Shown: positions 54,283-63,999 of the stretch, one piece after another | Numbering within the stretch: the first letter of the stretch is position 1 | Layout of the letters: each line of letters opens with the position of its first letter | NCBI GenBank assembly: GCA_022570795.1 | Contig: JAKUDP010000011.1 | Coordinates: 558,001 to 622,000, forward strand | Reading direction: 5' to 3' | Length of the DNA: 64,000 nt | From: Sphaerulina vaccinii | Taxonomy: Eukaryota > Ascomycota > Dothideomycetes > Mycosphaerellales > Mycosphaerellaceae | Program-made: the position numbers and the translations under genes | Notes under the pieces: model-generated | Seen by the model: the letters and a program-made list of their open reading frames with translations, nothing else | Database searches by the model: none | What the model was told of the DNA's origin: nothing

Positions 54283-55538
54283 ATGGTCCTAATCCGAAGT
54301 CTGGTGGGCGTAGCCGCGGCACTTCTTCCTGGAGTCGTGACAGCAAGCACGATACCAAGCTACGGAACATGCTCAGCTTCGGACGCGTGCTTGAAAGTTA
54401 TGAAGGGCAAAAGCTGTGCTTTAGATGATTGCAAAACGGCGCTGCAAAAGACTGTCACTGCGAAAGCATGGTATGCCAACTTGGTTCTGCGACGCTTTTT
54501 GGCCTCGGCGACTGACGATGACTGAACAGCACCAAGACCATCACACAAACGAAACGCACTACGACGACATCGACACGTTCCGCGCCTATCAGCACCATAA
54601 CTTCGACGATCGTCATATCGAGCACCAACACCATATTGACTACCGAAGGTTTCGTGACATCTACTACCCAGACATCTACATTCACTCCCATCATCACAAA
54701 TACGATCACAGTGACCGCCTCTCCCAATCTACGCGTCCGAGAACCAGCTGCACTGGAGGAACGAAACGACCAGCGGTTTCCACCTGCGTACGCCGCCAGG
54801 TCCTGCAATACCAGCCAGTACAAGTCAGCATGTTCATGCATCGGCGTTCGACCATCCACGAAAACAATCAATGTTCCCAAACAAACGATCACATTCACTA
54901 CGACGTCAACCCTATATGCCACAAAGGCCCAGCAGCAGAGCACACTGACGGCTTTCGTCACCAAAACAACGAACATCGACCAGATCAGGACAATCTCGAG
55001 CACTTCTACCATAACCGATATCACAACTGTGACAGCTGCGCCATCGACTACAACAGCTACATTCACGACTACTACGAACCCAGCGGATGCAGTACCAACA
55101 TTTCAAGGCTGCCCAGAAGATGATAATGCATTCAAGCTTGAGCAAATTGGGACGACTGGTTTTACTGCCGGGCGCCGCTTCCTCTCAATTGACGACAATG
55201 GCGCTATCTATCTGAACAGAGCTTTCGGTGGCTCTACGAACTGGTATCAAACACAGTCTGGCTTGTTGCGTACGCTCTACGCGCCAAACTCAGTTCTTTC
55301 GACCAGTGACGGGCTGGATCTGACATTCTTGTCTGTGTCTGAAGATGTAGGGAGTGGGGCGCTACGTTGCGGGCGGGGACAGCAAAATGAGGTGCTGTGT
55401 GCACAAGGAATCAAAAATGTTTTCTATCTCTGTCCGGCTCAGGCAGATGGCACTACTTTGGCGATTGGGACTGCGGATGCAGCCGTTCCAGGGTGTACTG
55501 CCATACGGTTCGAGGCGACCTCACCTTGCCAGGCATGA
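54283..55538 (+). CDS. secreted Thr/Ser-rich protein, 398 aa
   Basis: Extracellular or cell-wall protein of unknown function. Exon 1 is 54283-54470 and exon 2 is 54530-55538, with a 59-bp intron (GTATGC...GAACAG). The signal peptide is MVLIRSLVGVAAALLPGVVTA, with a probable cut after VVTA. A small Cys-rich N-terminal module follows (SYGTCSASDACLKVMKGKSC, then ALDDC). A roughly 180-residue Thr/Ser/Ile-rich stretch of repeated TTTxTST-type sequence is probably O-glycosylated. It is interrupted by a conserved-looking island (PPAYAARSCNTSQYKSACSC). The C-terminal about 140 residues form a folded-looking domain with paired Cys (FQGCPEDDNAF, ALRCGRGQQNEVLC, VPGCTAIRFEATSPC). No GPI-anchor tail is seen. 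Confidence 0.85.
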
Positions 55539-55812
55539 TGGAAACGGCATAAAGGATAATATACTGCTGCCAACATTTCGAAGCTCATACACGCACATCG
55601 CAAATAGTGTCATTTACATGCGCGCACTACTTAGATACTGCTCACACCTTGTGTTGTCAGTCCTCGTCTCGCTCTGCCCAATCTAGCAGTCAAGGCATCA
55701 CACCCTCCAGACAGATCGCAGAAACTGTAGACTCAGGCCTTCATGTAGCATTCAATTCTCGTAACACTTGTATATTCGTCATGATTCGCCTTCGCTTAAA
55801 AGCAGAGTAGAG

Positions 55813-56130
55813 CTAACCAAACAAAAGCCTACTGTCATCAATATCATCTCTCTCCTTAGCAGTATACCTCAGAATCGGCCGCTGCAACCACTCCTCCTTA
55901 AACTGTCCCTGTCCAAAGTGCTTCCCAATAATCTCCGGAACCTTCTCTTGAATCTCCTTCCAGAAGTCTGGTTCCACTTCACTCGGATCAAGATCCACCT
56001 CGAAAAACGGTGGCGAAGTGCCACCTGGGTAATGCGGCATCTTGGATGCTGTCATGATGTATAGGCAGACTCCGTATTGTCCTATGTCGGCTTGAGCGGT
56101 TTTGAGTGCTTGCTCGAGAGCTTTATTTTT
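55813..56130 (-). pseudogene. 5'-truncated copy of the 56-59 kb tandem family (copy A)
   Basis: Clear homology to copies B and C runs from about 56130 (ALEQALKTAQADIGQYGVCL) to the stop at 55813. It includes PHYPGGTSPPFFEVDLDP and LQRPILRYTAKERDD. The expected N-terminal part (PPYE...LDLRYPLHF) is absent, and the homology begins about 20 bp after the stop of copy B. The longest ATG-started frame is 55813-56055 (80 aa, MTASKMPHYPGG). It is probably a partial tandem duplicate, although a spliced upstream exon cannot be excluded. Confidence 0.65.
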
Positions 56131-56150
56131 GTATATTGCTCACATACAGA

Positions 56151-56669
56151 CTACCAGTCAAGTCCAAAACCACCACCGAAGTCATCACTCTCCTTAGCAG
56201 TATATCGCACAATCGGTCGTTGGCAGTAGTCCTCCTCAAAGTGTCCGAAGTACTTCTCGATCGTCTCCAGTACAGTCCCGTGAATCTCATGAGCAAACTC
56301 CTTCGTGACAATGTCAGGAGACAGATCCACCTCGAAGAAGGGCGGCGAGGTTCCTCCAGGATAGTGTGACATATCCCAGGCGAAGAATATTTGCAGAAAG
56401 ATTCCATGGTGCTCAAAAAGCTCGTTGGCTGCAGTATCAATAGCTTCCCGCAGTGCGCCAGTCTCACATCGCTGGGGAATCTCTTTTTGTGCTATGTGCT
56501 CGAAGTGCATTGGGTAGCGGAGGTCAAGTGGGGATTCGTAGGGTGGTAGAGAGGTTGGTATGAACACCTCGTCCTGTATTGTGTCTGCTGGCACCTCCGT
56601 GAGAGTGCTGTCCTCGATCGGTGAGGTTGAGACGCTTTCGCTTTCGTTGTTGCCTTGCGGTATTTCCAT
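56151..56669 (-). CDS. unrecognised tandem-family protein, copy B, 172 aa
   Basis: Not recognised. Start ATG at 56669-56667 (MEIPQGNNESESVST). A variable Ser/Thr/Glu-rich leader of about 40 residues precedes the family core. The core elements are LPPYESPLDLRYPMHFEHI, an alpha-helical segment (ALREAIDTAANELFEHHGIF), an aromatic stretch LQIFFAWDMSHYPGG, then FFEVDLSP, EIHGTVLETIEKYFGHFEED and RPIVRYTAKESDD. There is no signal peptide, membrane helix or catalytic motif. The strong conservation with copy C across the whole core argues that it is a real protein. Confidence 0.75.
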   Translation of the reverse strand: MEIPQGNNESESVSTSPIEDSTLTEVPADTIQDEVFIPTSLPPYESPLDLRYPMHFEHIAQKEIPQRCETGALREAIDTAANELFEHHGIFLQIFFAWDMSHYPGGTSPPFFEVDLSPDIVTKEFAHEIHGTVLETIEKYFGHFEEDYCQRPIVRYTAKESDDFGGGFGLDW

Positions 56670-56944
56670 CTTGTCCAAGTCTCTGCACCCGTACTGCTCG
56701 TATGTGCTGATGGTGTGGTATTTTGTGGTTGTGAAGAGAAAGAAAGTGAAAAAGAAATTGCGCTAGCAAGATGCAAGAAGCAAAGCTGCAAAAAGTGAGG
56801 AAGGTAGGTAAAAACTCTGGCTCATAAATCTTGGCGGACCCATACCTTACCTTCCGATCACACGCGGGAAAATTGTGATTAGGTCGAGAGCATTTCCGTA
56901 CACTCACAGCCCCTTGATCGCGCCACCAAGGCCTCGAGTCTTGC

Positions 56945-57421
56945 TCACATGTAATAAGCTTCTGAGGGAGGATCATCCCTCTCTACAGCAGTATAACGCA
57001 CAATCGGTCGTCTGCAATACGACTCCTCAAACTCTCCGAACCACTTCTCGATAACCCGCAGCACGTTTCCATGAATTTCCTTGCAGAAGCCTGATTGAAA
57101 TTTATCCGGATTAAGGTCCACCTCGAAGTACAACGGCGAGATCAGGTCTGGGCATTGGAGCATCTTGGTTTTCTGGCACAGGTAGAGAGTCACTCCATGG
57201 TTGTATTGCTGCCAAAGCTCACTACTTGCGTTCTCGACAGCTTGCCAAACGGCATCAGGGACTTCGTGTTCTCCACTCCAGTGTCTTGTCGCTCGATGAT
57301 CAAAGTGGAGAGGATAGCGGAGATCGAGAGGTGTCTCATAGGGTGGCATCGATCTTGGCCTGTACACTTCGCTCTTAGTCGTATCTGGCGGCGTGCGCGA
57401 CGCTGATTGTTGAAGAGACAT
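56945..57421 (-). CDS. unrecognised tandem-family protein, copy C, 158 aa
   Basis: Not recognised. Start ATG at 57421-57419 (MSLQQSASRTPPDTT). Same order of blocks as copy B: MPPYETPLDLRYPLHFDH, helix DAVWQAVENASSELWQQY, GVTLYLCQKTKM, YFEVDLNP, EIHGNVLRVIEKWFGEFEES and RRPIVRYTAVERDD. It lacks the acidic leader of copy B. It lies on the same strand and in the same orientation as the other copies. Confidence 0.75.
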   Translation of the reverse strand: MSLQQSASRTPPDTTKSEVYRPRSMPPYETPLDLRYPLHFDHRATRHWSGEHEVPDAVWQAVENASSELWQQYNHGVTLYLCQKTKMLQCPDLISPLYFEVDLNPDKFQSGFCKEIHGNVLRVIEKWFGEFEESYCRRPIVRYTAVERDDPPSEAYYM

Positions 57422-57590
57422 CTCGCGAGTTGATGTGGGCCAATATGTTGAGCAGGCCGTCTTGCTTTTGTATGGTTCTTAAGGGGACCTGATCGTGTTG
57501 TTGTGACTTTCAAATAGATTGTAGTATATCAGGAAAAAGTGTAGTAGCAGCGAAAACCAAAAAGTAGGGAGGCAAGAAATTATCTTGGCG

Positions 57591-57850
57591 CTACCAGAAA
57601 GCCCGTCGCAAGGCTCGAGGAGATAGGTCGCGGCTGTTGTTGCGCCAGGCTGCACAGATAGCAATAACTGTAAGAGATGTTAGGCACAAAGCTAGTCCTC
57701 CGACACCCTTGAGGACCTTTTGGATTTCCTTGGTAGTTGGTGAGAATGTGTCCTCGCTTAAAGCAGTCTCAATAAGTCTCACGTGTCGCTCAGACTCGGT
57801 AACGGACTCATTGCGCGGCAGCAACGGCTTGAAGGCTCGTCAAATGTAGA
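57591..57850 (-). other. possible remnant of a small membrane-protein gene
   Basis: The frame RAFKPLLPRNESVTESERHV, then a helix (TKEIQKVLKGVGGLALCLTS, then LTVIAICAAW) and a basic tail ends at 57591. It has no ATG and is preceded in the same frame by a TGA and further coding-like sequence (THIEQEFISIYI). It may be the 3' part of a decayed gene between copies C and D. Confidence 0.3.
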
Positions 57851-58063
57851 TCGAGATGAATTCCTGCTCGATGTGAGTGGCTTCGCAGACCAGACGGCTT
57901 GGTAAATTGCGGACTCATCGTCCGTCGCATCTGGTTTCGGTATTTGTGATGCCTCTACGTTCCCGGTGTCAGATCTGCTAGCACCTCGAGGCTCCTTATA
58001 GCAGCATAGATAACGCAAGTTCGCAGAAAGACCGGCAACGATCATATCGAGTGACTCGTGACC

Positions 58064-59158
58064 TCAAACCCCATCCGCACCAGCCCTACTCCAAGCAAAA
58101 TACCTCACAACCACCTCCTCGAAACCCTCAATCTCCCCAAAATGCCTATACAAACTCTCCATCACACTCTCATGCACCTCTCTCCAAAACCCCAGCCCGA
58201 CCACATCCAAGATCACCCAAAAGTACGCGGATGAGGTGTACGGGAATGGCCGTTCGACTCGTGTTCCGCCTATTTCCAGCTGGAGGGTAACATCGTCAAG
58301 ATCCTGGCATGCAGCGTCAAAAGTTTGCTTGAGAGGTCCAATTAGGTTTTGTGACATACTCAGGAATATGGTATTTCCTGGATCAGCGAAATGGAGTGGA
58401 ATGCGTAGGTCTAGTGTGTTCTCGTATGGCGGAGTTGAAGATGATGTTATGACTTCTGTGGTTGATCTGGTTGTTTAAGGAGGTGGAAGATCAGGTTCCG
58501 GAGTGCTAGGCTGAGGTGGCGGAAGTTCAGGTTCCGGAGTGCCAGGTTGAGGTGTCGCGGGTAAGTTCCAATCATCTGGCTCCAAGTCAGGTAGTGGCTC
58601 GTAATTGTAAAGCACAGTGATCGCGTCTGTAAGGTAGAGTTCTTCACCAGAAAGAGAGTCCGCATCTGTATCCTGCTCTGTCCATGATTCAGCAGCTGGT
58701 ACGCCATAGAGCCGTGCAGCTGCAGTATCAACTTCAGCAAATTGATCTGCGAATGGTTCCGAGTGACTCTGAAAAGGTTCTTCGTTCTGCTCGCTAGAAA
58801 CTGCGGAGGTAGATTGGCGTGGATCCGCTGCTGACGCAGAGAGTGTCGCTGCTACATCGAGTGCATCTCGTTCTGCCAAGTATCGTGCTCTGGCATCAAC
58901 CAAGTCCTGGACCTGTTGTGCATCATCGTTATGGGCTTGAGCTAGCAGACTCTGATAGCGTGCTTCGAGCTGCTCCTCGGGTTGGTCGGAGCCTCGTTGG
59001 CGTGGAGTTTCTGCTTCTGCAGAGAGTGTCGGTTCCGGTTTACTTGCATCTTGAGATGTTACAGTGCTTACTCCAGAGTCGCGTCTCTCGTGATTCTGCG
59101 GATTATATGAACGACCACCCGGCAGAAAGTCTTCTGGTCTCGCTTGTGGGATGGGCAT
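58064..59158 (-). pseudogene. unrecognised tandem-family protein, copy D, long N-terminus, in-frame TAA
   Basis: Not recognised. Start ATG at 59158-59156 (MPIPQARPEDFLPGGRS). A roughly 227-residue acidic, Gln/Ser/Ala-rich N-terminal region with a helical stretch (LEARYQSLLAQAHNDDAQQV) ends in a short repeat (GTPEPELPPPQPSTPEPDLP) and a TAA at 58475-58477. The same frame resumes with TTRSTTEVITSSSTPPYENT, LDLRIPLHFAD and the family helix, and a degenerate FWVILDVV/RYFAWS end to 58064. The family core therefore lies entirely behind the stop. Either a nonsense change has cut an extended family member in two, or the core has no start of its own. Confidence 0.6.
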
Positions 59159-59881
59159 CTTCGCTGGCTGTTAATAGAGAGGCTTGGTGCTTCTTGAATC
59201 GAGTCTGTGAGATGACAGCGGTCGTTATAATGTGATGCTCGTGTACTTCGTAATAATGTACTAGCCGAATAAAATCAGAGTTAAGGAGAAAAATAACATA
59301 GCTCCTGCAGCAAAGCTTGGTACTAGAATATGTGTTGGATCAGCGTGAAGTCTGATATCCATAGTGTCAATAAGTGAGTGGTTGTTACTGCTTACCTTAT
59401 GCTTGAACCGAGAGATTAGGCTAGGTAGCAAGATCATTCTCTTCGGTACGCGGGCTTGATTTCCCAGGAGACTAAAGTAAGTACCGGCACTGTAGCACTT
59501 CAGCAGCCATGACTTGACAAGTGAGGCTCAGCAGAAGTCAATAGCATAACTTTCCATATACAGTGTGATGATGAGGTACCCTCCTTACCAGCCCGTGAGA
59601 GCTTTCTGTGATACAGATCCCATAAGAGCGCCCAGAATATGGTTACACCTCGAACTCCACTGCTACCCAATCAAAATGCGCGAGAAAGTGCTCTTCCTAT
59701 ATCTCGAGTGTCCTTTCCGAAGCGTCTGGCAGAAGTCCACACGATGCTAGATCCAGAAGTCCCTGATGCCATGTCCAGACTGGCTGACCGTAATTGGTAT
59801 TTGCGAGTGTCTGCTGTCGCTGAGCCTTGGAGAAGCAGCGAGACGGAAGTCGAAAGAGAACAGCTTCAAATCCACTTCACT
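59159..59881. other. intergenic, nothing recognised
   Basis: ILV6 3' flank and promoter of copy D. Confidence 0.35.
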
Positions 59882-61039
59882 CTATGATGGTGGCAGCGAA
59901 GCAGCATCCATGACCTCTTCGACCTCAACAGTCTGTTCACTCTCACCGCCGTGGAGAGGTGTACGAGGCAATGCCATCAGACCTACACAAATCAAGTCAG
60001 TTTCCACCACAAATGACACATGAGAAGAGTCTCTTACCTGTCCGCGCCGACTCCAGAATACCGAAAGGCGTAATCAGCTTCATGAACGAATCAATTCTAG
60101 TGGGTTTCGCGCTGAGCTCAACGATGCAGTTATTCGTGGAAATGTCGAGAATCTTGCCGCCGAATTGGTGGACGAGATAGGTGATTGTTTCGAGATGTTG
60201 ATGCTTCATGCGAAGCGCTTCCGATGGCGCGAGGTTGCGTGGGTGGAAGTCGATGTCCTGGTTGATTGAAATGTTAGTCATGTACGCGATCCAGCTTGTC
60301 TGCCATTTTCGAGACAGGAGAATATGGTAATCACCGTAACGCCATCATCAACCTCCTCCTCAAAGCTCGGACTCGTAGCCGTAGTAGTCTCACTCTGCCC
60401 ATCAATATTCCCTAACATCTCTCCACCTCCAATAGCAGCACTATCCACACTGCCATAAGAATCTCCAGTCATCTCCCTGTGATGCGCCAGCAGCTCTTCG
60501 AAGTATTCGGGTCCCAGAATACTAATCTTCGCAAGCAGAAGTTCTCTCTGCACGAGTGGTGCTTGCGTATAGTCCAAAACAGCCCAGACTGGCACGAGAT
60601 CCTCAAGTTGCCTTCTTGCTTGCTCAACAACTCCATCTTGTCCTTGTAGCACGATCGTCATACGCGAGAGATCTGCGACTTCGGTGGAACATACGACCAG
60701 CGAATCGATGTTGAAGCCTCGTGCTGCGAGAATTCCGGATACGCGAGAGAGCACTCCGGGTTCGTTCTGTACGAGACAGTTGAGGATGTGACGTTTTGGA
60801 GGTGCTTTGTCGGGGATGGGAGTTTCGTAGAGGATGGAAGACACAGCGGCTGCGGGCGTTATTGCGCTGGACTGGCCATTGCCGCTGGTTGGGAGAGGTG
60901 CGACGCGGCGGTGGAGCGCTTTGTAGGCGATTGCGGAGGTGGAGGAGGATTGTGATCGGAACTGTTGTGCTGAGACCTGGCGGAGAGGAGTGGATTGGAA
61001 CTGCTTAGAGAGCGCTTGAATTGCGCGTTTCGAGGCCAT
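59882..61039 (-). CDS. ILV6: acetolactate synthase regulatory (small) subunit, 341 aa
   Basis: Mitochondrial regulatory subunit that confers feedback control on acetolactate synthase in branched-chain amino acid synthesis. The exons are 60335-61039, 60038-60257 and 59882-59982. The N-terminus MASKRAIQALSKQFQST with many Arg/Ser is a mitochondrial targeting sequence. The ACT domain begins RHILNCLVQNEPGVLSRVSG and contains GFNIDSLVVCSTEVADLSRM. Intron 1 (77 bp, GTGATT donor, CTAAC branch) joins DDGVT to DIDFHPRNLAPSEALRMKHQ. Intron 2 (54 bp) leads to the conserved end (LMALPRTPLHGG). An acidic insert precedes intron 1. Length and layout match fungal Ilv6. Confidence 0.95.
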
Positions 61040-61464
61040 GGTGGGACGCGTATGTGGTGGTCAATGGAAGGCTGTGTGACTGTGGTATAGCAAATAGTTA
61101 TGGCTCAGATGCGATTGCGGAGTCACAAATATGCCGAGGACGGCCCGTGCGAGAAAGCTTGTTTTCAATAGAGAGCTATATATATATAAAGCTGTTGTCT
61201 AAGACCTCTGTGACACTTCTGGACTGGTACCTTGCCACCGTGCCTCAACTTTCGTGATGGCTTGGCATCAGACACTAGGTAATGCCTTTGGTTGCAAATT
61301 CAGACAGACTGGTAGGTTTTTGAATACCACAGGTCGCAGTGGGCCCTGCCATGAGGCTAGCTCTGTCAAATTCATTCTCGGCATACATTTCTTCATCATC
61401 ATCATTTTCTTCTTCGTTAGACGAAAACACCATACTGTTGCTCGGACGGTTTCTCGCTGCGAAT
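61040..61464. promoter_or_regulatory. divergent promoter region of ILV6 and the zincin gene
   Basis: Contains an alternating TA run with TATAAA (61177-61190), about 140 bp upstream of the ILV6 start. The coding frame of the next gene is open from an ATG at 61351, so its 5' end may lie in this interval. Confidence 0.4.
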
Positions 61465-62799
61465 ATGGGTAAGTCCAGCAGCTCCAGACGGTCGGACACT
61501 TCGACATGTGAGACACGTACGGATCCAGCGAGCCATGGGAAGGGTGATACCACCAGGATCTCGGACGCAATCCAGGTTCAGGAGGCAAGCTTCGAAGGCA
61601 AGAAATTCAAAGCGAGGGCTTGCAGTAACTGTCGTCAATGGATGTCTCAAGCTGCCTTTACTGCCAAAGGGGCATGCGCCGGCCCTGGTCCTGCAGCGGA
61701 CCAGCAGACTCGCAACATAACTGCCCACGGCACATCCTGCATCGACGAGGTGACCGATCACACCACCCACTCTGAAATCCTCGAGGCGTTGGAGCATAGC
61801 GCTGCAGAGCCCGTTCACCCGGTCTTTTGTCGATGTCGATGGATCGACCTGGGGCCTGCTACACATGCGCGTATAGTCCCAGCTCTTGTTCTAGCAACGC
61901 GATTGCTCACCTGTCATCGCGCGTCGCATTTCTGGTATGCCCTTCTGAGAGGCCCACAGGCGGAGGTCATAGATCACCTTGGGTGTCGGCGAACCGTGTT
62001 TTCTCTCCATGCGTGTCAGGATCGGGACAAGGATATGCCATTGCCTCGCGAAGCTCAGGCTGCTGTGGACAACTTCCTTGAAGAATTGCTGCCTAGGAGC
62101 ATCACGCTGCAGTCGCTAGACCTGGAAGACATGAGCGGTGGCGTATGTCGATATCGATCTGTCAATAAATTGCCAGGAGGTAGTCGTTGGGCAGGGAGTT
62201 GCGACATTAGAGTGGACAAGACTTTCGTGGACGAAATCAGCTGCAAGGCAGATGGTCAGAAACACACTTTTCGCAAGTGGTTCGAGCATGCCACGACACT
62301 GGTCCATGAAGTCGCACACGCGGCTTGTGCAGTACTCAGAGGTCCTGGACGAGAGATGTTCTTCCATGAGGACCAATTTATCGAGATGGGATTCGCACTC
62401 GAAACCTGCATTTTCGGCGGAGTCCCAATGAATGATTGTGGGAACTTCCCGATCTTCTTTGTGGAAATGCCTAGCACATGGTTATTCAGCGTATATGATG
62501 AAGGCGGGCGTCCATGGCCGTTGAGAGCATCTCCTATCGATTGTCTCAAAGTCGGGCTTGTGGAGAATGTCGCTGTAAGTTCATGCACTGTACGGCGCAT
62601 GATTCTAGGCCAAGAACGGAAGCGATTCGACCTGAGTATGAATACGACGACGAAGGATGGCATATTCCGGACCATTAATGAGATTCTGATCACCGAATAT
62701 GCCAATCTACAGAAGCGACAGGCCGAGGATGCCTGTGACAACGAGATGGAAGATGACGAGGCGTTCGCGATGGCGATGCGTTCCATGAAACTCCAGTAA
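61465..62799 (+). CDS. uncharacterised zinc-metallopeptidase-like (HExxH) protein, 444 aa
   Basis: Not recognised beyond the zincin motif. The ATG at 61465 (MGKSSSSRRSDTSTC) is preferred; an in-frame ATG at 61351 would add a Ser-rich, partly hydrophobic 38-residue leader. HEVAHA at about residues 281-286, in TTLVHEVAHAACAVLRG, is an HExxH zinc site. FFHEDQFIEMGFALE about 25-30 residues later could supply the third ligand (His or Glu), as in SprT-like and fungal HExxH proteins. The N-terminal part has Cys pairs (ACSNCRQW, CRCRW). No signal peptide is seen, so it is likely intracellular. The C-terminus is acidic. Single exon. Confidence 0.78.
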   Translation: MGKSSSSRRSDTSTCETRTDPASHGKGDTTRISDAIQVQEASFEGKKFKARACSNCRQWMSQAAFTAKGACAGPGPAADQQTRNITAHGTSCIDEVTDHTTHSEILEALEHSAAEPVHPVFCRCRWIDLGPATHARIVPALVLATRLLTCHRASHFWYALLRGPQAEVIDHLGCRRTVFSLHACQDRDKDMPLPREAQAAVDNFLEELLPRSITLQSLDLEDMSGGVCRYRSVNKLPGGSRWAGSCDIRVDKTFVDEISCKADGQKHTFRKWFEHATTLVHEVAHAACAVLRGPGREMFFHEDQFIEMGFALETCIFGGVPMNDCGNFPIFFVEMPSTWLFSVYDEGGRPWPLRASPIDCLKVGLVENVAVSSCTVRRMILGQERKRFDLSMNTTTKDGIFRTINEILITEYANLQKRQAEDACDNEMEDDEAFAMAMRSMKLQ

Positions 62800-63441
62800 A
62801 GGCGTGGTATCGTGGGTATTCGTTGTGGCTGGGCTGAAGCATAGGTCGACGAGGAGGCCCAGCATAGGAACATAATCGTGTGAGGCCCACTTCAGACGGG
62901 CTGATTGGAAGATCTCGTTCTCTGTGATGTGCTTGAAGGTAGCTAATTTGGTAGCGAGACTTGCTGGGAATGGCTGTGGAGACCGAGGTTACTGAACACC
63001 ATGCCGTGAGAGGTCTTCTCTTAGGCTGAAGTGAGCGCTGACTCTTCAGTGACAATATATAACTTGGCCATATGAGTAATTGATGGCCTTAGAGCCAATG
63101 ACCTGAGGACAGTTTGTGTTCTTGAAACCCGATACTTACAGGCAGAAGCATTCCAGACATGGTGATGAGCAGATTTCCGGAGGAATGCTGGTCAAGGCAG
63201 CGACTTTGTTTGCGTAGAGCAGAATGGGAGGGGAGGGGAGTGCAACTTCGAACAAGCAGCAGAAGACGTGAAGTGTTAGGCACGAGCATCGATTTCGGCA
63301 GCGGCAGGAGCCGCTTGTCTCCACTTTCTCGAGTGAGCTTTCCATTTCTCCAAAATCACAACTTCCATCTCAAGAAGCGCGTGTCGAACTTCACCTCTTG
63401 TCAGCAATATTAGTCTTGACACCACTCAAATCGCCACGACC
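62800..63441. other. intergenic, nothing recognised
   Basis: Between two plus-strand genes. Minus-strand frames here carry no recognisable sequence. Confidence 0.35.
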
Positions 63442-63999
63442 ATGTCCGAAGAACCACGAAAGCGCTCGCGCTTCGACCAGGCGCCCAGCGAAGAGCCACC
63501 ACGCAAATCTCGATTCGATCGACGTTCGCGCAGCCCTGCAACTAAGGATTCAGACGCTGCTGCTGCACGCGAGCGCAGTCCCGTTAAGAGCGTGGAAACG
63601 GATGCGAAAGATCCGGCTGCTATCGCTGCTGCAGCGGCTGCCCGCATCAGTGCGCAGTTGCAGAAGCAGAAGGGTGTGCAGCATGTGGATGTGCCACCAA
63701 TTCGTCAGGTAAGCATATGACAATCTATATCGATATGGCAGACGGCAGGCAGCGCACAACAAGATCAGCTTTGCAGTCAGCGATTACTCAAAGCTCAGGC
63801 TTCAGAGCAGCTTCACCTCCAATCAGTCGAAAGAGCGGCGCGCAAGCAGGAAGGTCAACGAGGAGAGATGAAAAGTATTGCAGCTGCCCAGTCAACGCAG
63901 CCTGCCGTACTGTACTCGAGCCATATGCCTTCTGGCAGGTTGGCACATACGGAGCAAAGTATGTGAAACTACTTGCAACATCTACTGACTGGTCACAGC
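63442..63999 (+). CDS. N-terminal exon of a KH-domain-like RNA-binding protein (BLOM7/KHDC4-like), partial
   Basis: Exon 1 is 63442-63708 (MSEEPRKRSRFDQAPSEEPP). It carries Arg/Ser-rich RKSRFDRRSRSPATK, an Ala tract (AAIAAAAAARISAQLQKQKG) and the conserved stretch VQHVDVPPIRQ. This N-terminal style is shared by fungal homologues of the splicing-related KH protein KHDC4/BLOM7; the KH domains themselves lie outside the window. The donor is GTAAGC at 63709. A CTGAC branch plus TCACAG acceptor at 63998 suggest an intron of about 290 bp, with exon 2 starting at 63999. Assignment rests on the N-terminal pattern only. Confidence 0.6.

Noticed and set aside
14885..58477. Alternative nuclear genetic code explaining the in-frame stops
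   Set aside because: TGA, TAG and TAA are all involved, and all three are used as normal terminators by intact genes such as VPS29, MET6 and ILV6.
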